A stretch of DNA of 64,000 bases from DASRHT01 sp035293765 (GCA_035293765.1 DATGMF010000079.1:62001-126000), one strand, 5' to 3'; shown: positions 9,951 through 18,430, counted from the first letter of the stretch. The notes: generated by a model not told the origin, from the letters alone. A program made the numbers and translations.

Positions 9951-10856
9951 ATGGAGAGCAATGTTCGCACCAGGGTCGTGATTCCAAGCCTGAAAGATCC
10001 GCGCATCTTTATGATGGGTGTGCTGGTAACCTATACGGTCATAGGCCAAACTCTCCTTTCCTTCGACCATCAATGGATTCAGATTATTGTCTCGGTACTT
10101 GTCGCGTGTAGCCTGGATATGCTCCTGAACTACTGGAAAACGCGCCAGATAGTCGTGCCTCTCAGCGGCTTTATCACAGGTCTGGGCCTGGGGGTGCTGG
10201 TCGAGTCTATTCCCCTATGGCCCTTCATCGTAGCTCCCATCCTGGCTATTGGTGCAAAGGGGTTCATTCGCTTTCAAGGACGAAACATTTTTAACCCATC
10301 CAACTTCGGCCTGACCGCGTTGCTCATTCTGGCCCCCGCAACGGTAACGACGCTGGCGGCTCAATGGAGCGGCTCCATGTTGATTGTGATGCTGATACTC
10401 GTCATTGGGGGCTTTACCTCTTTTCGCGTATCGCGCTGGGATCTGGTGCTGTCCTTTGTCGTCGGGTTTGCGGTAATGGCTTTGATCGAAGAGCTGATCA
10501 TGCACAATGGCTTTGTGTTTGTCTATGGCCCCATGCTCGGCGCGGCCTTCCAGCTCTTCACTTTGAGCATGCTCACCGATCCCAAAACAACGCCAGATAC
10601 GAGGCCTATGCGTATTGTCTTTGGCCTGGCGGTTGCCGTGGTCGATGGCATCTTGCGCCTGATGAGCATCCAGAATTCACCTTTTATTGCCCTGCTTTTT
10701 GTCTCCGCCTGGGTCCCTTTACTGCGTTTATGCGCTCCAGTGGCGAAAGAGCAACAGGCCTCTCTGGCTGCTACGCGCGGAGCCTCGCTGGATGCTGCAT
10801 CCACCCCTCAGCAGGAAAGCGAGCCGGAAGGAGTTGCCCTGGCACGGCAGGAGTAG
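9951..10856 (+). CDS. unbU: UnbU-like polytopic membrane protein (RnfD/NqrB-related)
   Basis: 301 residues with about eight to nine hydrophobic helices. Start ATG 9951 follows GGGAGG at 8 bases and comes 5 bases after the previous stop. It contains the FNPSNFG motif (residues ~115-121), shared by the RnfD/NqrB/UnbU family, in which the related redox pumps bind FMN covalently through a nearby Thr; here the motif lies in RNIFNPSNFGLTALLIL. The C-terminal LTDPKTTPDTRPMRIVFGLAVA is another family hallmark. Enediyne-cassette UnbU proteins have no proven role; a membrane redox or transport function linked to UnbV is a reasonable guess. The C-terminal ~35 residues are a polar tail. Confidence 0.88.
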   Translation: MESNVRTRVVIPSLKDPRIFMMGVLVTYTVIGQTLLSFDHQWIQIIVSVLVACSLDMLLNYWKTRQIVVPLSGFITGLGLGVLVESIPLWPFIVAPILAIGAKGFIRFQGRNIFNPSNFGLTALLILAPATVTTLAAQWSGSMLIVMLILVIGGFTSFRVSRWDLVLSFVVGFAVMALIEELIMHNGFVFVYGPMLGAAFQLFTLSMLTDPKTTPDTRPMRIVFGLAVAVVDGILRLMSIQNSPFIALLFVSAWVPLLRLCAPVAKEQQASLAATRGASLDAASTPQQESEPEGVALARQE

Positions 10857-10923
10857 GAAATGCCCTGCTTTGGTTTGAGCAACGGATCGATGGCACAAGT
10901 TACCGAGAAGGAGTAGCGACACG

Positions 10924-11805
10924 ATGTTACAGTTTGATACCGGCATACTAGATTTGGAGCAGAAACCGATCTTATTGGACAGTGGCTGCCGCCGCAGTAA
11001 TACCGTGACTATGCGATACCAGGCAGTACGACGAGCGATTTTGGCGATGAGAGAGCGATACATGGAGCAGTTATCGCTGGCGGAGATAGCTGAGGCAGCC
11101 CAGTTGAGCCCTTTCCACTTCGACCGCGTTTTTCGCAGTATGATTGGCGTCTCGCCCTATGTCTTTCTGGCGTCGATTCGGATGAAGGAAGCCAAGCGGC
11201 TTCTGCTCACGACCAATCATAGTGTCACCGGTATCTGTTTCGATGTGGGTTATACCAGTCTGGGAACATTCACCTCTCGTTTCACGCTCCTGGTAGGACT
11301 TCCTCCGAGCCGCTTTCGCCAGTTTGCTCGGGAAGAGATTATGCAGACCAGACTGGGAGATTTGCAGAATGTTCTGCAATGTTTGCGCTGGTATCAACCT
11401 CTCTCATCTAGCGAGGGAATCAAGGGATCGATTCATGCCACGGAGCCATTCAAGGGACTGATTTTCACAGGGCTTTTCTCCAGTCCCCTGCCGCAGGGGC
11501 GGCCTGTGGGATGTTGTATTCAGGCAACCCCTGGCAGCTACTCCATTCCACCCGTACCCGATGGAGAGTATTATCTTTTTAGCGCGGCGATAGACCAATC
11601 CCAGAATTTCTTTTCAGTGCTTACTCAGGGCCCATCCATGCATGGAGGGAGAGAGTCATTGCCTATCGTCGTGCGCAATGGCTGTGCATCCAAAACGCGG
11701 GATATCGTGCTTGGGCCACCCAGTTGGGCTGACCCTCCCATTGTGGTAGCTTTTCCCTGGCTGTTTATGCAGCACTTCCACCAATATAGTAGTCTGGCAA
11801 TGTAA
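10924..11805 (+). CDS. AraC-family transcriptional regulator, N-terminal DNA-binding domain
   Basis: 293 residues, start ATG 10924 after AAGGAGTAGCGACACG. The AraC double helix-turn-helix is near the N-terminus (residues ~35-140): RYMEQLSLAEIAEAAQLSPF, then FDRVFRSMIGVSPYVFL, then the second motif with ICFDVGYTSLGTFTSRF and PPSRFR. The C-terminal half (about 150-293) is an unassigned domain with TEPFKGLIFTGLF, PPVPDGEYYLFSAA and VLGPPSWADPPIVVAFPW; its layout suggests a ligand-sensing beta domain. It closes the enediyne-core gene string, 68 bases after unbU, and is the best candidate for a pathway-level regulator acting on the palindromic or shared motifs found elsewhere in the locus. Target sites are not known. 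Confidence 0.88.
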   Translation: MLQFDTGILDLEQKPILLDSGCRRSNTVTMRYQAVRRAILAMRERYMEQLSLAEIAEAAQLSPFHFDRVFRSMIGVSPYVFLASIRMKEAKRLLLTTNHSVTGICFDVGYTSLGTFTSRFTLLVGLPPSRFRQFAREEIMQTRLGDLQNVLQCLRWYQPLSSSEGIKGSIHATEPFKGLIFTGLFSSPLPQGRPVGCCIQATPGSYSIPPVPDGEYYLFSAAIDQSQNFFSVLTQGPSMHGGRESLPIVVRNGCASKTRDIVLGPPSWADPPIVVAFPWLFMQHFHQYSSLAM

Positions 11806-11853
11806 ATGAGCCGGAAGAGCAAAAGACCTGTTGTAGCGTAGAAAGGAATGCTG

Positions 11854-12459
11854 ATGCCAACACCACCGCTTCAAATATGTTTAGTTGGGGGAAGCGCTGA
11901 GTATCCCTCACGCATACTCGCCTGCTTAGATTTGCTCGCAAAGCATTTGCATGCATTAGGCGCAAGAACGCAGATCTGGGATCTTGCACACGATCCTCTG
12001 CCATTGCTGGATCCACGCTACTATCTCGATCCTTCTGTAAATGCCTCAGAGGTTGTGAGGAAATTTGTTTACCTGGCCGACCAGGCGGATGCTTTTATAT
12101 GGGGATCGCCGGTCTATCATAACTCTTTTTCGGGCGTGCTTAAAAACGCTCTGGATAGTCTCTCTATCCAGCAATTCCGTCATAAACCTGTTGCCCTCGT
12201 CAGTTGTGGCAATAATGATCGCACGGGGTGCCAGCCGTGCGATCACCTGCGCGCTGTTGCGCGAGGGCTACACGCCATTGCTATCCCGACCCAGTTAGTG
12301 GCCCTCCCCGAAGACTTTACCCGGGTCCAGGGACGCTATTTCGTGACAAATGAGGAGCTAAAAGAAAGAGCGGCTCATTTGGCGGAAGAGTTGGTAGCCT
12401 ACGCCTGCGCCATGTCATCCGTCCATGCTCATCTCGCTCAGCCCCTGCTTCGTGTGTAG
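11854..12459 (+). CDS. NADPH-dependent FMN reductase family protein
   Basis: 201 residues. ATG 11854 is preferred because the AAAGGA ribosome site abuts the alternative ATG 11848. A flavodoxin-like fold is indicated by ICLVGGSAEYPSR at the N-terminus, the ADAFIWGSPVYHNSFSGVLKNALD flavin-binding segment (typical SPxYHxSxxGxLKNALD) and KPVALVSCGNNDRTG. Members reduce FMN with NAD(P)H and hand it to flavin-dependent monooxygenases. In this locus, clients could be the LLM-type enzyme at 26741-27862 or the FAD enzyme at 42579-43961. It is 48 bases downstream of the AraC gene on the same strand. Confidence 0.87.
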   Translation: MPTPPLQICLVGGSAEYPSRILACLDLLAKHLHALGARTQIWDLAHDPLPLLDPRYYLDPSVNASEVVRKFVYLADQADAFIWGSPVYHNSFSGVLKNALDSLSIQQFRHKPVALVSCGNNDRTGCQPCDHLRAVARGLHAIAIPTQLVALPEDFTRVQGRYFVTNEELKERAAHLAEELVAYACAMSSVHAHLAQPLLRV

Positions 12460-12474
12460 AGGCTGCCTGAATGG

Positions 12475-12858
12475 CTAAAAAGTGTCCGTGTAGTCGCTGT
12501 ACTTGTACAGGTAATACGTGACCCCCTTGGGGAGATGAACAAGATGAGCATAGTCTCTAAAGAGCTTGAAAAAGCGCAGATCCTTGATAGCTTTCTTCAA
12601 GCTCAGATACTGGCGGCGGCGGACTACTTCAGGAGATTTATGGATCAGGCAAGCTGTCTCTTCTAATGTATAACAATGCCCATCTTCCAGTCCCAGGCGC
12701 AGTGAAAGAATACGCTCATCTTGCTCGTCCAGGACACGCGCAGTCACCTGTTCTTGCAAAAATGCGCTTAGCAGCTTTCTTGCTATGATGACAGGCATAG
12801 CATCAACCGTAGAATGAGGCTCTATTTCTGGTTCTTGATTAACGCGTTTCTGATCCAT
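12475..12858 (-). CDS. Stand-alone sigma-70 region 4-like protein
   Basis: 127 residues read toward the FMN reductase gene, with which it converges (16 bases between stops). Residues about 45-95 (DERILSLRLGLEDGHCYTLE, ETACLIHKSPEVVRRRQYLS, LKKAIKDLRFFK) resemble sigma factor region 4: the L-R-x-G-L-x-D-G-x-x-x-T-L-E-E run, then a helix-turn-helix whose recognition helix reads SPEVVRRRQYLSLKKA, where RIRQIEAKALRKL would be typical. Regions 1-3 are absent, so it cannot be a complete sigma factor. It may act as a small DNA-binding or anti-sigma-like regulator. Upstream promoter not identified. Similarity is clear but role is unknown. Confidence 0.65.
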   Translation of the reverse strand: MDQKRVNQEPEIEPHSTVDAMPVIIARKLLSAFLQEQVTARVLDEQDERILSLRLGLEDGHCYTLEETACLIHKSPEVVRRRQYLSLKKAIKDLRFFKLFRDYAHLVHLPKGVTYYLYKYSDYTDTF

Positions 12859-13107
12859 ACTTTGCTTCCGTAATGACTCTTTTGGGCAATCGCCATGATG
12901 AATGGCTTTTATTTGAATTCATCCAATATGAGCATATAACCAATCGCTACCTGTACGCTTCTTATAGGTTGCCTGATTCGCCAGCCTGGCTGATGAATGG
13001 AGATCTTTGCCCAATTTCAGGCGAAAGAGGCAAAGTATAAGAAGCCATGGGGAGAGGAAGTAGGGTATAGTTTCGATAGTAAAGAACGACAGTTACGAAA
13101 GGGAATT

Positions 13108-13148
13108 GAGAGGTGGGAAAACGATTGGAACCGCGTTTCTCACCTCTC
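13108..13148. promoter_or_regulatory. Imperfect hairpin in the 590-base gene-free gap before 13446
   Basis: GAGAGGTG at 13108-13115 pairs with CACCTCTC at 13141-13148, and the pairing continues inward with GGAAA against TTTCT (one G-T), giving about 13 pairs round a short loop. No T-run follows on either side, so it is not a classical terminator. It lies in the leader region of the gene at 13446. The rest of 12859-13445 shows no coding potential that I trust, apart from the palindrome listed next. Confidence 0.4.
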
Positions 13149-13291
13149 CATACGAGAGCTGGCAGCGTGAAAAAGTTACCTGGGAATATTCTGTCTGGGC
13201 AGGTAAGAGTGCCACAGCATCACGAAGATTGTAGTGATCTTTGACCTGGTAACGCATTGAAAGGCTTTCGGTTTGAGTTGGCCCTTCCATC

Positions 13292-13314
13292 TTTCTATGT
13301 AAAGTACATAGAAA
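13292..13314. promoter_or_regulatory. Perfect 10+3+10 palindrome, operator-like
   Basis: TTTCTATGTA is followed by AAG and then TACATAGAAA, a perfect inverted repeat of 10-base arms. It stands about 130 bases upstream of the start at 13446 in a gene-free gap. The short spacer and lack of a following T-run fit a binding site for a dimeric regulator better than an RNA terminator. I found no second copy by eye elsewhere in the window. Which protein binds is unknown. Confidence 0.5.
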
Positions 13315-13445
13315 CACGTCGATCTACAGTTGTTACTAGCAGCGTATTGTGAAAATGCACGATCCGGCGTTCTTGCCAGGAATAATGACGTTCGAGGCAA
13401 GAGGCTGGGAAAGGTATTGAGCACACATTCGCGAAGGAGAAAAAA

Positions 13446-14060
13446 ATGGCCGAGCAGACAGTAAAAACAACGACCAAGTCCCTTGTTGCGAACCCGAAGA
13501 GCTTGTCGGACCTGCACCTCTTTACGATGCCTGAGGGCGGCACAGATCGTCTGAACTTCATCACCTGGGATACGATTGACGTGCAGGGATTTGGCGAAGA
13601 GACCATCGAATTCCACGGCTACTATGCCATCGAGCGAGCCAACCCGACTTCTGCTGACTGGCAGGAAGCTTCTGTAGACATTCGGATGCGCGAACTCAAT
13701 GTTGACGGTGTGAGCCAGAAATTCGGTCGCATCCATGCTAGCGTCAACGATGCCATCGGCCTGCCTTCTGGCGGTCAGGTGCGCCCAGGAACTACCTATC
13801 CAGACGTGGTCGATTCTCCAAAACTGTGCCAGATGTATGGGTACATGCAGTTCGATCTTCAGGATCTGGGAATGACCGTTTTCAATAAAGAGGCCATCTT
13901 GTTGGAGCACAACATCACTCATATTCCGCCTATCGGCCAGGGTGGTGGCACGCGCCCCGACACCGCGATTGAACTCTATCGCACCGATGATCCCGATGGG
14001 GCTCCGGTTGCTATCCTCAAACGCGTCAAGACCCATATTGGTGCGTGGCGGGAAGAGTAA
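13446..14060 (+). CDS. Uncharacterised 204-residue soluble protein in the enediyne locus
   Basis: Start ATG 13446 follows GAAGGAGAAAAAA. No signal peptide or membrane segment. The sequence looks like a beta-rich single domain: FITWDTIDVQGFGEETIEFH, GYYAIERANPTSADWQEASV and DIRMRELNVDGVSQKFG run as alternating strands, and the C-terminus ends VAILKRVKTHIGAWREE. I do not recognise it securely; it may belong to a small actinobacterial/Chloroflexi DUF family (DUF6073 comes to mind but is not verified). It sits behind its own palindrome and a long leader, with the 169-residue gene 115 bases downstream on the same strand, so the pair is probably regulated separately from the biosynthetic core. A binding or protective role is only a guess. 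Confidence 0.75.
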   Translation: MAEQTVKTTTKSLVANPKSLSDLHLFTMPEGGTDRLNFITWDTIDVQGFGEETIEFHGYYAIERANPTSADWQEASVDIRMRELNVDGVSQKFGRIHASVNDAIGLPSGGQVRPGTTYPDVVDSPKLCQMYGYMQFDLQDLGMTVFNKEAILLEHNITHIPPIGQGGGTRPDTAIELYRTDDPDGAPVAILKRVKTHIGAWREE

Positions 14061-14175
14061 TCCTGGAACAGGCGTTATTTGTGCGGGAAGCCATCTCTCG
14101 GGTTGCCAGGTCTTCCCGCACGGATCGCCTGGTGTAGCGCAGACAAGTAACTCATGAGGAAGGAAGAAGATCTGT

Positions 14176-14685
14176 ATGGCGCACCGGTCAGCAACGATCA
14201 AAGTCTTATGTCGCACGGAAGCACTCCAGGATACGGCCAACATGCTCCAGTGGGCTCTGGGACATCGGGTGTCGGTAGCGGAGGACACTTCAGACTCTAA
14301 AGTGGGCTGCTTGTTTGTTTTTACCGATATTGAATATTACGACAATGATACGACATTGTTTGAGAATTTTGGGTTTGACATTATTGGCAAAATTCGCGGA
14401 GTCGTTTCCTGGGAGATACTCGAAGACGCGCTAGGGGCGAAGGCAGCTCCCTCCTCATCCCCAAATGCCGCAGAGGGCAACCGCGAGCAGCTAGAAGTTG
14501 AGCTAATGAACAAGTTGTGTACGTTGCCAATTACAATATCGATCATGCCTCGTATGGAAGGGAAATTTGCCTGGAAATGTCTGGAGGCCAGTGGTCATGC
14601 AGAGTCGTTTGCCGAGGCGCTAGAAGCAGCTCTTACTCATCTCACACATGTGTTTAAACTCATTCGCAGTGAGTTACTGGCTTGA
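14176..14685 (+). CDS. Uncharacterised 169-residue protein
   Basis: Start ATG 14176 after AAGGAAGAAGATCTGT. No family recognised. The N-terminal half (ATIKVLCRTEALQDTANMLQ, WALGHRVSVAEDT, VGCLFVFTDIEYYDND) reads like an alpha/beta ligand-binding or receiver-type fold, without a convincing phosphoacceptor pattern. A Ser/Pro/Ala linker (KAAPSSSPNAAEGN) at about 95-108 joins it to a helical C-terminal part (MEGKFAWKCLEASGHAESFA). It follows the unknown gene at 13446 on the same strand and probably shares its transcript. Coding is supported by a good ribosome site and the uninterrupted frame. Confidence 0.7.
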   Translation: MAHRSATIKVLCRTEALQDTANMLQWALGHRVSVAEDTSDSKVGCLFVFTDIEYYDNDTTLFENFGFDIIGKIRGVVSWEILEDALGAKAAPSSSPNAAEGNREQLEVELMNKLCTLPITISIMPRMEGKFAWKCLEASGHAESFAEALEAALTHLTHVFKLIRSELLA

Positions 14686-14836
14686 CTGGAGGGGCGGTCT
14701 GGAGCATTGTTATCGTTCTGCCCCTCAAATTGGTTAGATGTGGTGATGTTGTATAGATTACTAATAGCTGCATTTATCAGCTTCTTATTCCCCCCACTGC
14801 CTGATACCTACTGAGTTAAAGCTTCATCTTAACTGT

Positions 14837-14875
14837 CTGTTTCCTCCCTTGGCTCAAGCATAGGGGAGGAAACAG
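14837..14875. repeat. Perfect 12-bp inverted repeat beside a TnpB remnant
   Basis: CTGTTTCCTCCC at 14837-14848 pairs perfectly with GGGAGGAAACAG at 14864-14875 around a 15-base loop. No T-run follows directly. It lies between the 14685 stop and the TnpB remnant at 14958, so it could be a transcript end for the two unknown genes or a relic of the subterminal hairpin of an IS200/IS605-type element. Confidence 0.45.
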
Positions 14876-14957
14876 GCGCTCCTTTCGGACCTGGTTAGGC
14901 AGGGTGGCTCACCCTCCCATATTGACTACATGTTGGTAGAGATGAGATAGTTCTTGC

Positions 14958-15350
14958 ATGGACAGAGCGATTATTGCACGACTGAACCCAACGCCTGAAC
15001 AGGCTCAAGTGCTCAAGAGCACCATCGAGGAGCATACGGCTTGTTTCAACGCTGTGGCTACGTTCGGCTTTAGGTCGAAGTGCTGCAATGGCGTGGAACT
15101 GCATAAGGTTGATCCTCGGCACACCAGCCAAATGTGCAGTCACTGTAGCTATCACCATCGTGCGAATCGCCGTTCTCAATCTCTGTTTCTTTGCCGTCAC
15201 CGTGGCTACTGTCTCAACGCTGATCTTAATGCCTGCATCGATACATCTTTGCTGGCGGTCCCCCTGTCAACGTGCCTCTCGTTCTCACTCTTCGGAGTGA
15301 GGAGCAAGCCCTTGTGCTTTAGCCTGGGGAGGTTGACCGATCTTCTGTAG
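14958..15350 (+). pseudogene. TnpB (IS200/IS605-type) remnant with a large internal deletion
   Basis: The frame codes a TnpB-like N-terminus (IARLNPTPEQAQVLKSTIEE, HTACFNAVATFGF) joined directly to the TnpB C-terminal zinc-ribbon and RuvC-III region (VDPRHTSQMCSHCSY, then LFLCRHRGYCLNADLNACID). The middle of the protein, with the first two RuvC acidic residues, is gone. The second zinc pair also looks degraded (CRHR where CxxC is expected). The tail after about 15250 is read-through with no similarity. Non-functional; it marks an old transposition next to the cluster's accessory genes. Confidence 0.75.
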
Positions 15351-15497
15351 GTGGCGTGGGGGTAAATTTTTGTCCGATAGTAACCGACTTCTGAACAGGA
15401 AAACAACCCGCCAATCAATCTTTCGGGCTGGAGGCCAGTAGCTTGTAGCAGGTTGTTTTTGTTACGTATGGCACTTCAAAATTGTGCAGGACGAGCT

Positions 15498-15959
15498 CTA
15501 GCTGACGGCTGAAGCTTCGGCTTCTGTTGGCTCTGGCATGCCCATAGGCTGGCCGGTCTCTAGGAGGGTCTTCAGGCCAGATAGGATCAGAACCCAACCA
15601 GAATTTACATCTGCTTCAGGGATGAAGTCTTGATGGGTAAACGTCAGTTTGGTCAATGGCTGCGCTGGTTCAATCTCCCAGATGAGAGTTGAAGCAGGAG
15701 TTCCTTCAGGATCCCACGCGGTCTGGAAAGTCGTTACCAGCTTGTGTGGAGCATTCACTTCCACGATCTCTCCGAAAACACTTCCCGGCTGCCCATCAGG
15801 CTCACGGAACTGGTAGCCATCACCCTTCTGCCAGGTGGACTCTATACGTCCACCATAGTAATAATCCTTTGTCAGCTCGCCATCGGTCAGTGCCTGCCAG
15901 ACACGCTCGGGGGTAGCTTTGATAAGTAACTCATAGACACGCGATGTTTTTTGACTCAT
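15498..15959 (-). CDS. SRPBCC/START-like (AHSA1-type) protein, candidate self-resistance factor
   Basis: 153 residues, start ATG 15959 after GAGAGGAGCAAACT. The N-terminus SRVYELLIKATPERVWQALT, then DGELTKDYYYGGRIESTWQK, followed by VFGEIVEVNAPHKLVTTFQT, is the helix-grip START/AHSA1 pattern: a hydrophobic pocket built from a curved sheet and a long C-terminal helix (SGWVLILSGLKTLLETGQPM). In the calicheamicin locus the self-sacrifice protein CalC has a START fold, so a START protein here is a reasonable resistance candidate. However, AHSA1 proteins are very common and many have other roles. It is transcribed alone, opposite to the unknown genes upstream. Confidence 0.85.
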   Translation of the reverse strand: MSQKTSRVYELLIKATPERVWQALTDGELTKDYYYGGRIESTWQKGDGYQFREPDGQPGSVFGEIVEVNAPHKLVTTFQTAWDPEGTPASTLIWEIEPAQPLTKLTFTHQDFIPEADVNSGWVLILSGLKTLLETGQPMGMPEPTEAEASAVS

Positions 15960-16165
15960 AGTTTGCTCCTCTCATTTCTAGCAATTACAGGGCACCATAG
16001 GACTGTGACTCCTTTGATCCAGCTTTACAGATGGTGCATCGTTCAGTTTTTCAGGCCGTGCTGCGAACTGTACAGGCACTGCTTTTAAGAACACTAGAAG
16101 CATACTATATTGGCATGGCAAAGTCTTCTTTTATATTGCCTTTTTGCAGTGCAGCTGGTTGGCAG

Positions 16166-17383
16166 CTAGAACAGCACTGGTAGATGATGCAGTCCCTGAA
16201 CCAGCCAGCCGGGCCTCCATTCCAGAGCCTCTGGAGCAATGCGCAAGCGCAAATTGGGCAGGCGTCGTAGCAGAGTACCGATGGCAATTCTTCCCTCAAG
16301 ACGCGCTAAAGGCGCACCAAGGCAGTAGTGAACGCCTTTCCCGAAGGCGAGGTGGGGATTCTCCTGACGCGCGATATTGAGCGTGTCAGGGTGAGGAAAT
16401 ATTTCTTCATCACGGTTAGCGGCTGCTAGCGAGACCAGGACCGCATCGCCCTGGTGGATCAAACTTCCGCCTAACTCCATATCTTCCCTCGCCCAGCGCA
16501 TAGTTGAAAGCAAAAACGGGCTGCGGTAGCGTAAAAACTCCTCAATAGCTGTTTTAATCAGTTCAGGTTTGGCCTTGAGCAAAGCCATCGCTTCAGGATG
16601 AGTGAGCAAGGCTAGCATCCCACTGCCAATCATGTTGTCTGCTGTATCATGGCCTGCGGTGATCAGTAGAAAAGTCATTGTCACCAGTTCTCTTTCAGAG
16701 ATTTGGTCACCGCTGGTCTGAACCTCGATCAGTTTGCTGATTAGATCGTTTCCAGGATTGCATCGCTTGCTTTTAATCAAAGCGAGAAGATACTCGTAGA
16801 AATTTTGAAGAGCTTCGTTTGCTTGTTGGGATGCCTGAAGATCGCCAATCGCATCGGCTGTCAGTTTGGTCCATTGGTGTAATTGTGAACCATCAGAGGC
16901 AGGAACTCCGAGCATTTCTAGAATGACGCGCATTGGAAGAAGGGAAGCGAACTCTTCGATCAGGTCCATAGAACCTTTTCCTTCCACTGCGTCAATCAAT
17001 TCATCGGTGATTTCTTGAATGCGCCCGCGCCAAAGCTCTATCTGGCGCGGCGTGAAGAAGGGGTTGAATAGTGAACGCAGGCGGGTATGATCGGGAGCAT
17101 CAAGATCTACCATGCTCATATTCATCAGATCTGCTGCTGATGCAGATGAACTGGGGACGTGTGCCAATTTTTCTCTCGAAAATACATGCTGCCGATCTTT
17201 GACAAAGCGTTCATCACGCAATACAAGCTCTGCCTCTGCATAACGAGTAATTAGCCAGGTGCTTTGTCCATTGGACGTGTTGAAGCAGTAAACGGGGTCA
17301 TAGCGGCGTAACTGGGCAAAGTCGGGGTAAGGATTCGCTTTAAAAACCGGCGAAGCAAGATCGAGTTCTTTCGATTGGCTCAT
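16166..17383 (-). CDS. Cytochrome P450 (class I bacterial type), copy A
   Basis: 405 residues from ATG 17383, preceded by AAGGAGAAGACG. Hallmarks: I-helix AGHDTADN with the normal acid-alcohol pair, EEFLRYR (ExxR), and heme loop AFGKGVHYCLGAPLAR with the axial Cys at about 354. CYP107-like lengths and motifs suggest a soluble monooxygenase using a separate ferredoxin and reductase, neither of which is in the window. It is closely related to the P450 at 28089-29297 (shared FKA.PYP.FA.LR, STWLI.RYA, FF.PRQ.ELWR, GLHHLPV at the C-terminus), implying duplication inside the locus. Divergent from the methyltransferase at 17602. Likely an oxidative tailoring enzyme; substrate unknown. Confidence 0.95.
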   Translation of the reverse strand: MSQSKELDLASPVFKANPYPDFAQLRRYDPVYCFNTSNGQSTWLITRYAEAELVLRDERFVKDRQHVFSREKLAHVPSSSASAADLMNMSMVDLDAPDHTRLRSLFNPFFTPRQIELWRGRIQEITDELIDAVEGKGSMDLIEEFASLLPMRVILEMLGVPASDGSQLHQWTKLTADAIGDLQASQQANEALQNFYEYLLALIKSKRCNPGNDLISKLIEVQTSGDQISERELVTMTFLLITAGHDTADNMIGSGMLALLTHPEAMALLKAKPELIKTAIEEFLRYRSPFLLSTMRWAREDMELGGSLIHQGDAVLVSLAAANRDEEIFPHPDTLNIARQENPHLAFGKGVHYCLGAPLARLEGRIAIGTLLRRLPNLRLRIAPEALEWRPGWLVQGLHHLPVLF

Positions 17384-17495
17384 CGTCTTCTCCTTGTTCT
17401 AGCGCAGACAAAACCTGTACTGAGTCTAGACGATTTTTTGATTTCTCTCTTCTTCGATTTTGCTCCTTTTAGCTATGAGCACACGAAAGGCTTCC

Positions 17496-17519
17496 GATGA
17501 TGCAGCAATCTTGAAGAAG
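17496..17519 (+). promoter_or_regulatory. Shared upstream motif, copy 1
   Basis: GATGATGC (17496-17503) followed by GCAATCTTGAAGAAG (17505-17519). The intergenic region before the P450 at 28089 has GATGATGC (27980-27987) and GCAAACTTGAAGAAG (28001-28015): the same two blocks, with 14 of 15 bases equal in the second block. Both sit 74-83 bases before a + strand start and between divergent genes. This suggests a common regulatory site or a duplicated promoter region. Confidence 0.45.
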
Positions 17520-17601
17520 CATCTGTTTCGCGAACTCACTATACTTTTTCACAAGAACTTGTTTGATTGCTTTTAAAAGGGCGAGCGTAAAGGAGGATAT
17601 T

Positions 17602-18399
17602 TTGAGTAGCACAGCAGACCTAGAGATCAGGAATTTTAATGCTGTTGATGCGACAAATCAAGCGGAGCAGTTTATTGCTTTTGTGGATGGAATTGAGCGC
17701 CTGTCCCATGCCGTGGAGGTAAGAGAAAGATCATATCAACTACTCAATGGTCAGCCAGGAGACACAGTAGTCGATGTGGGTTGTGGGACAGGTAGGGCGG
17801 TTGCTGAGCTGGGAGCCCGCGGCCTTAACGCAGTGGGTGTGGATATCAGTCAGCAGATGGTCACGGTCGCACGAAGGCGTTTCCCACAGGGGGATTTTCG
17901 TGTCGCGACCGCCGCGTCGCTGCCATTTGCCGATAGCTCGCTGAACCTTTATCGCTCCGAACGTCTTTATCAGTATCTTGCCAATCCAGAAGAGACGCTG
18001 CTTGAAGCCCGGCGAGTGCTGGTACCAGGTGGCAGGATTGTGCTCATGGACCCAGATGGGGACATGTGGGCGATTGATGCCGATGATCAGAGAAAAACGC
18101 GGGCACTGATACTGGCGCTATCGGATTCTGTCGCAAATCGCTGGATTGGTCGTCGCTACCACAATTTACTGCTGGATGCCGGCTTTGTCGATGTAGCAAT
18201 TGAAGTGAGGACAGGAATTTATACTGACTACGCGCAAATGGCTCCTATGTTGCCCGGCATGATGAATGTTGGGGTTGCGGCAGGTGTGCTCACCCAGGAT
18301 GAACTTAATGACTGGCTGGCTGAACAGCAACGGCGTGGTCGGGAAGGTCGCTTCTTTATGGCGATGCCTGTTTTTATAGCCTCTGCTCGCCGACCTTAG
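17602..18399 (+). CDS. Class I SAM-dependent methyltransferase
   Basis: 265 residues. I place the start at TTG 17602, five bases after AAAGGAGG, rather than the TTG at 17563, which has no ribosome site. The SAM-binding motif I is VVDVGCGTGRAVAELG, followed by the acidic end of strand 2 (AVGVDISQQM) and ARRVLVPGGRIVLMDPDGD (motif III). This is the Methyltransf_11 type found for small-molecule C-, N- or O-methylation. It is divergent from P450 copy A and 31 bases ahead of the GMC oxidoreductase on the same strand, so a tailoring role is likely. Substrate not predictable. Confidence 0.9.
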   Translation: MSSTADLEIRNFNAVDATNQAEQFIAFVDGIERLSHAVEVRERSYQLLNGQPGDTVVDVGCGTGRAVAELGARGLNAVGVDISQQMVTVARRRFPQGDFRVATAASLPFADSSLNLYRSERLYQYLANPEETLLEARRVLVPGGRIVLMDPDGDMWAIDADDQRKTRALILALSDSVANRWIGRRYHNLLLDAGFVDVAIEVRTGIYTDYAQMAPMLPGMMNVGVAAGVLTQDELNDWLAEQQRRGREGRFFMAMPVFIASARRP

Positions 18400-18430
18400 G
18401 TTTTCGCGCTCAACCATAAGGAGAATATCG

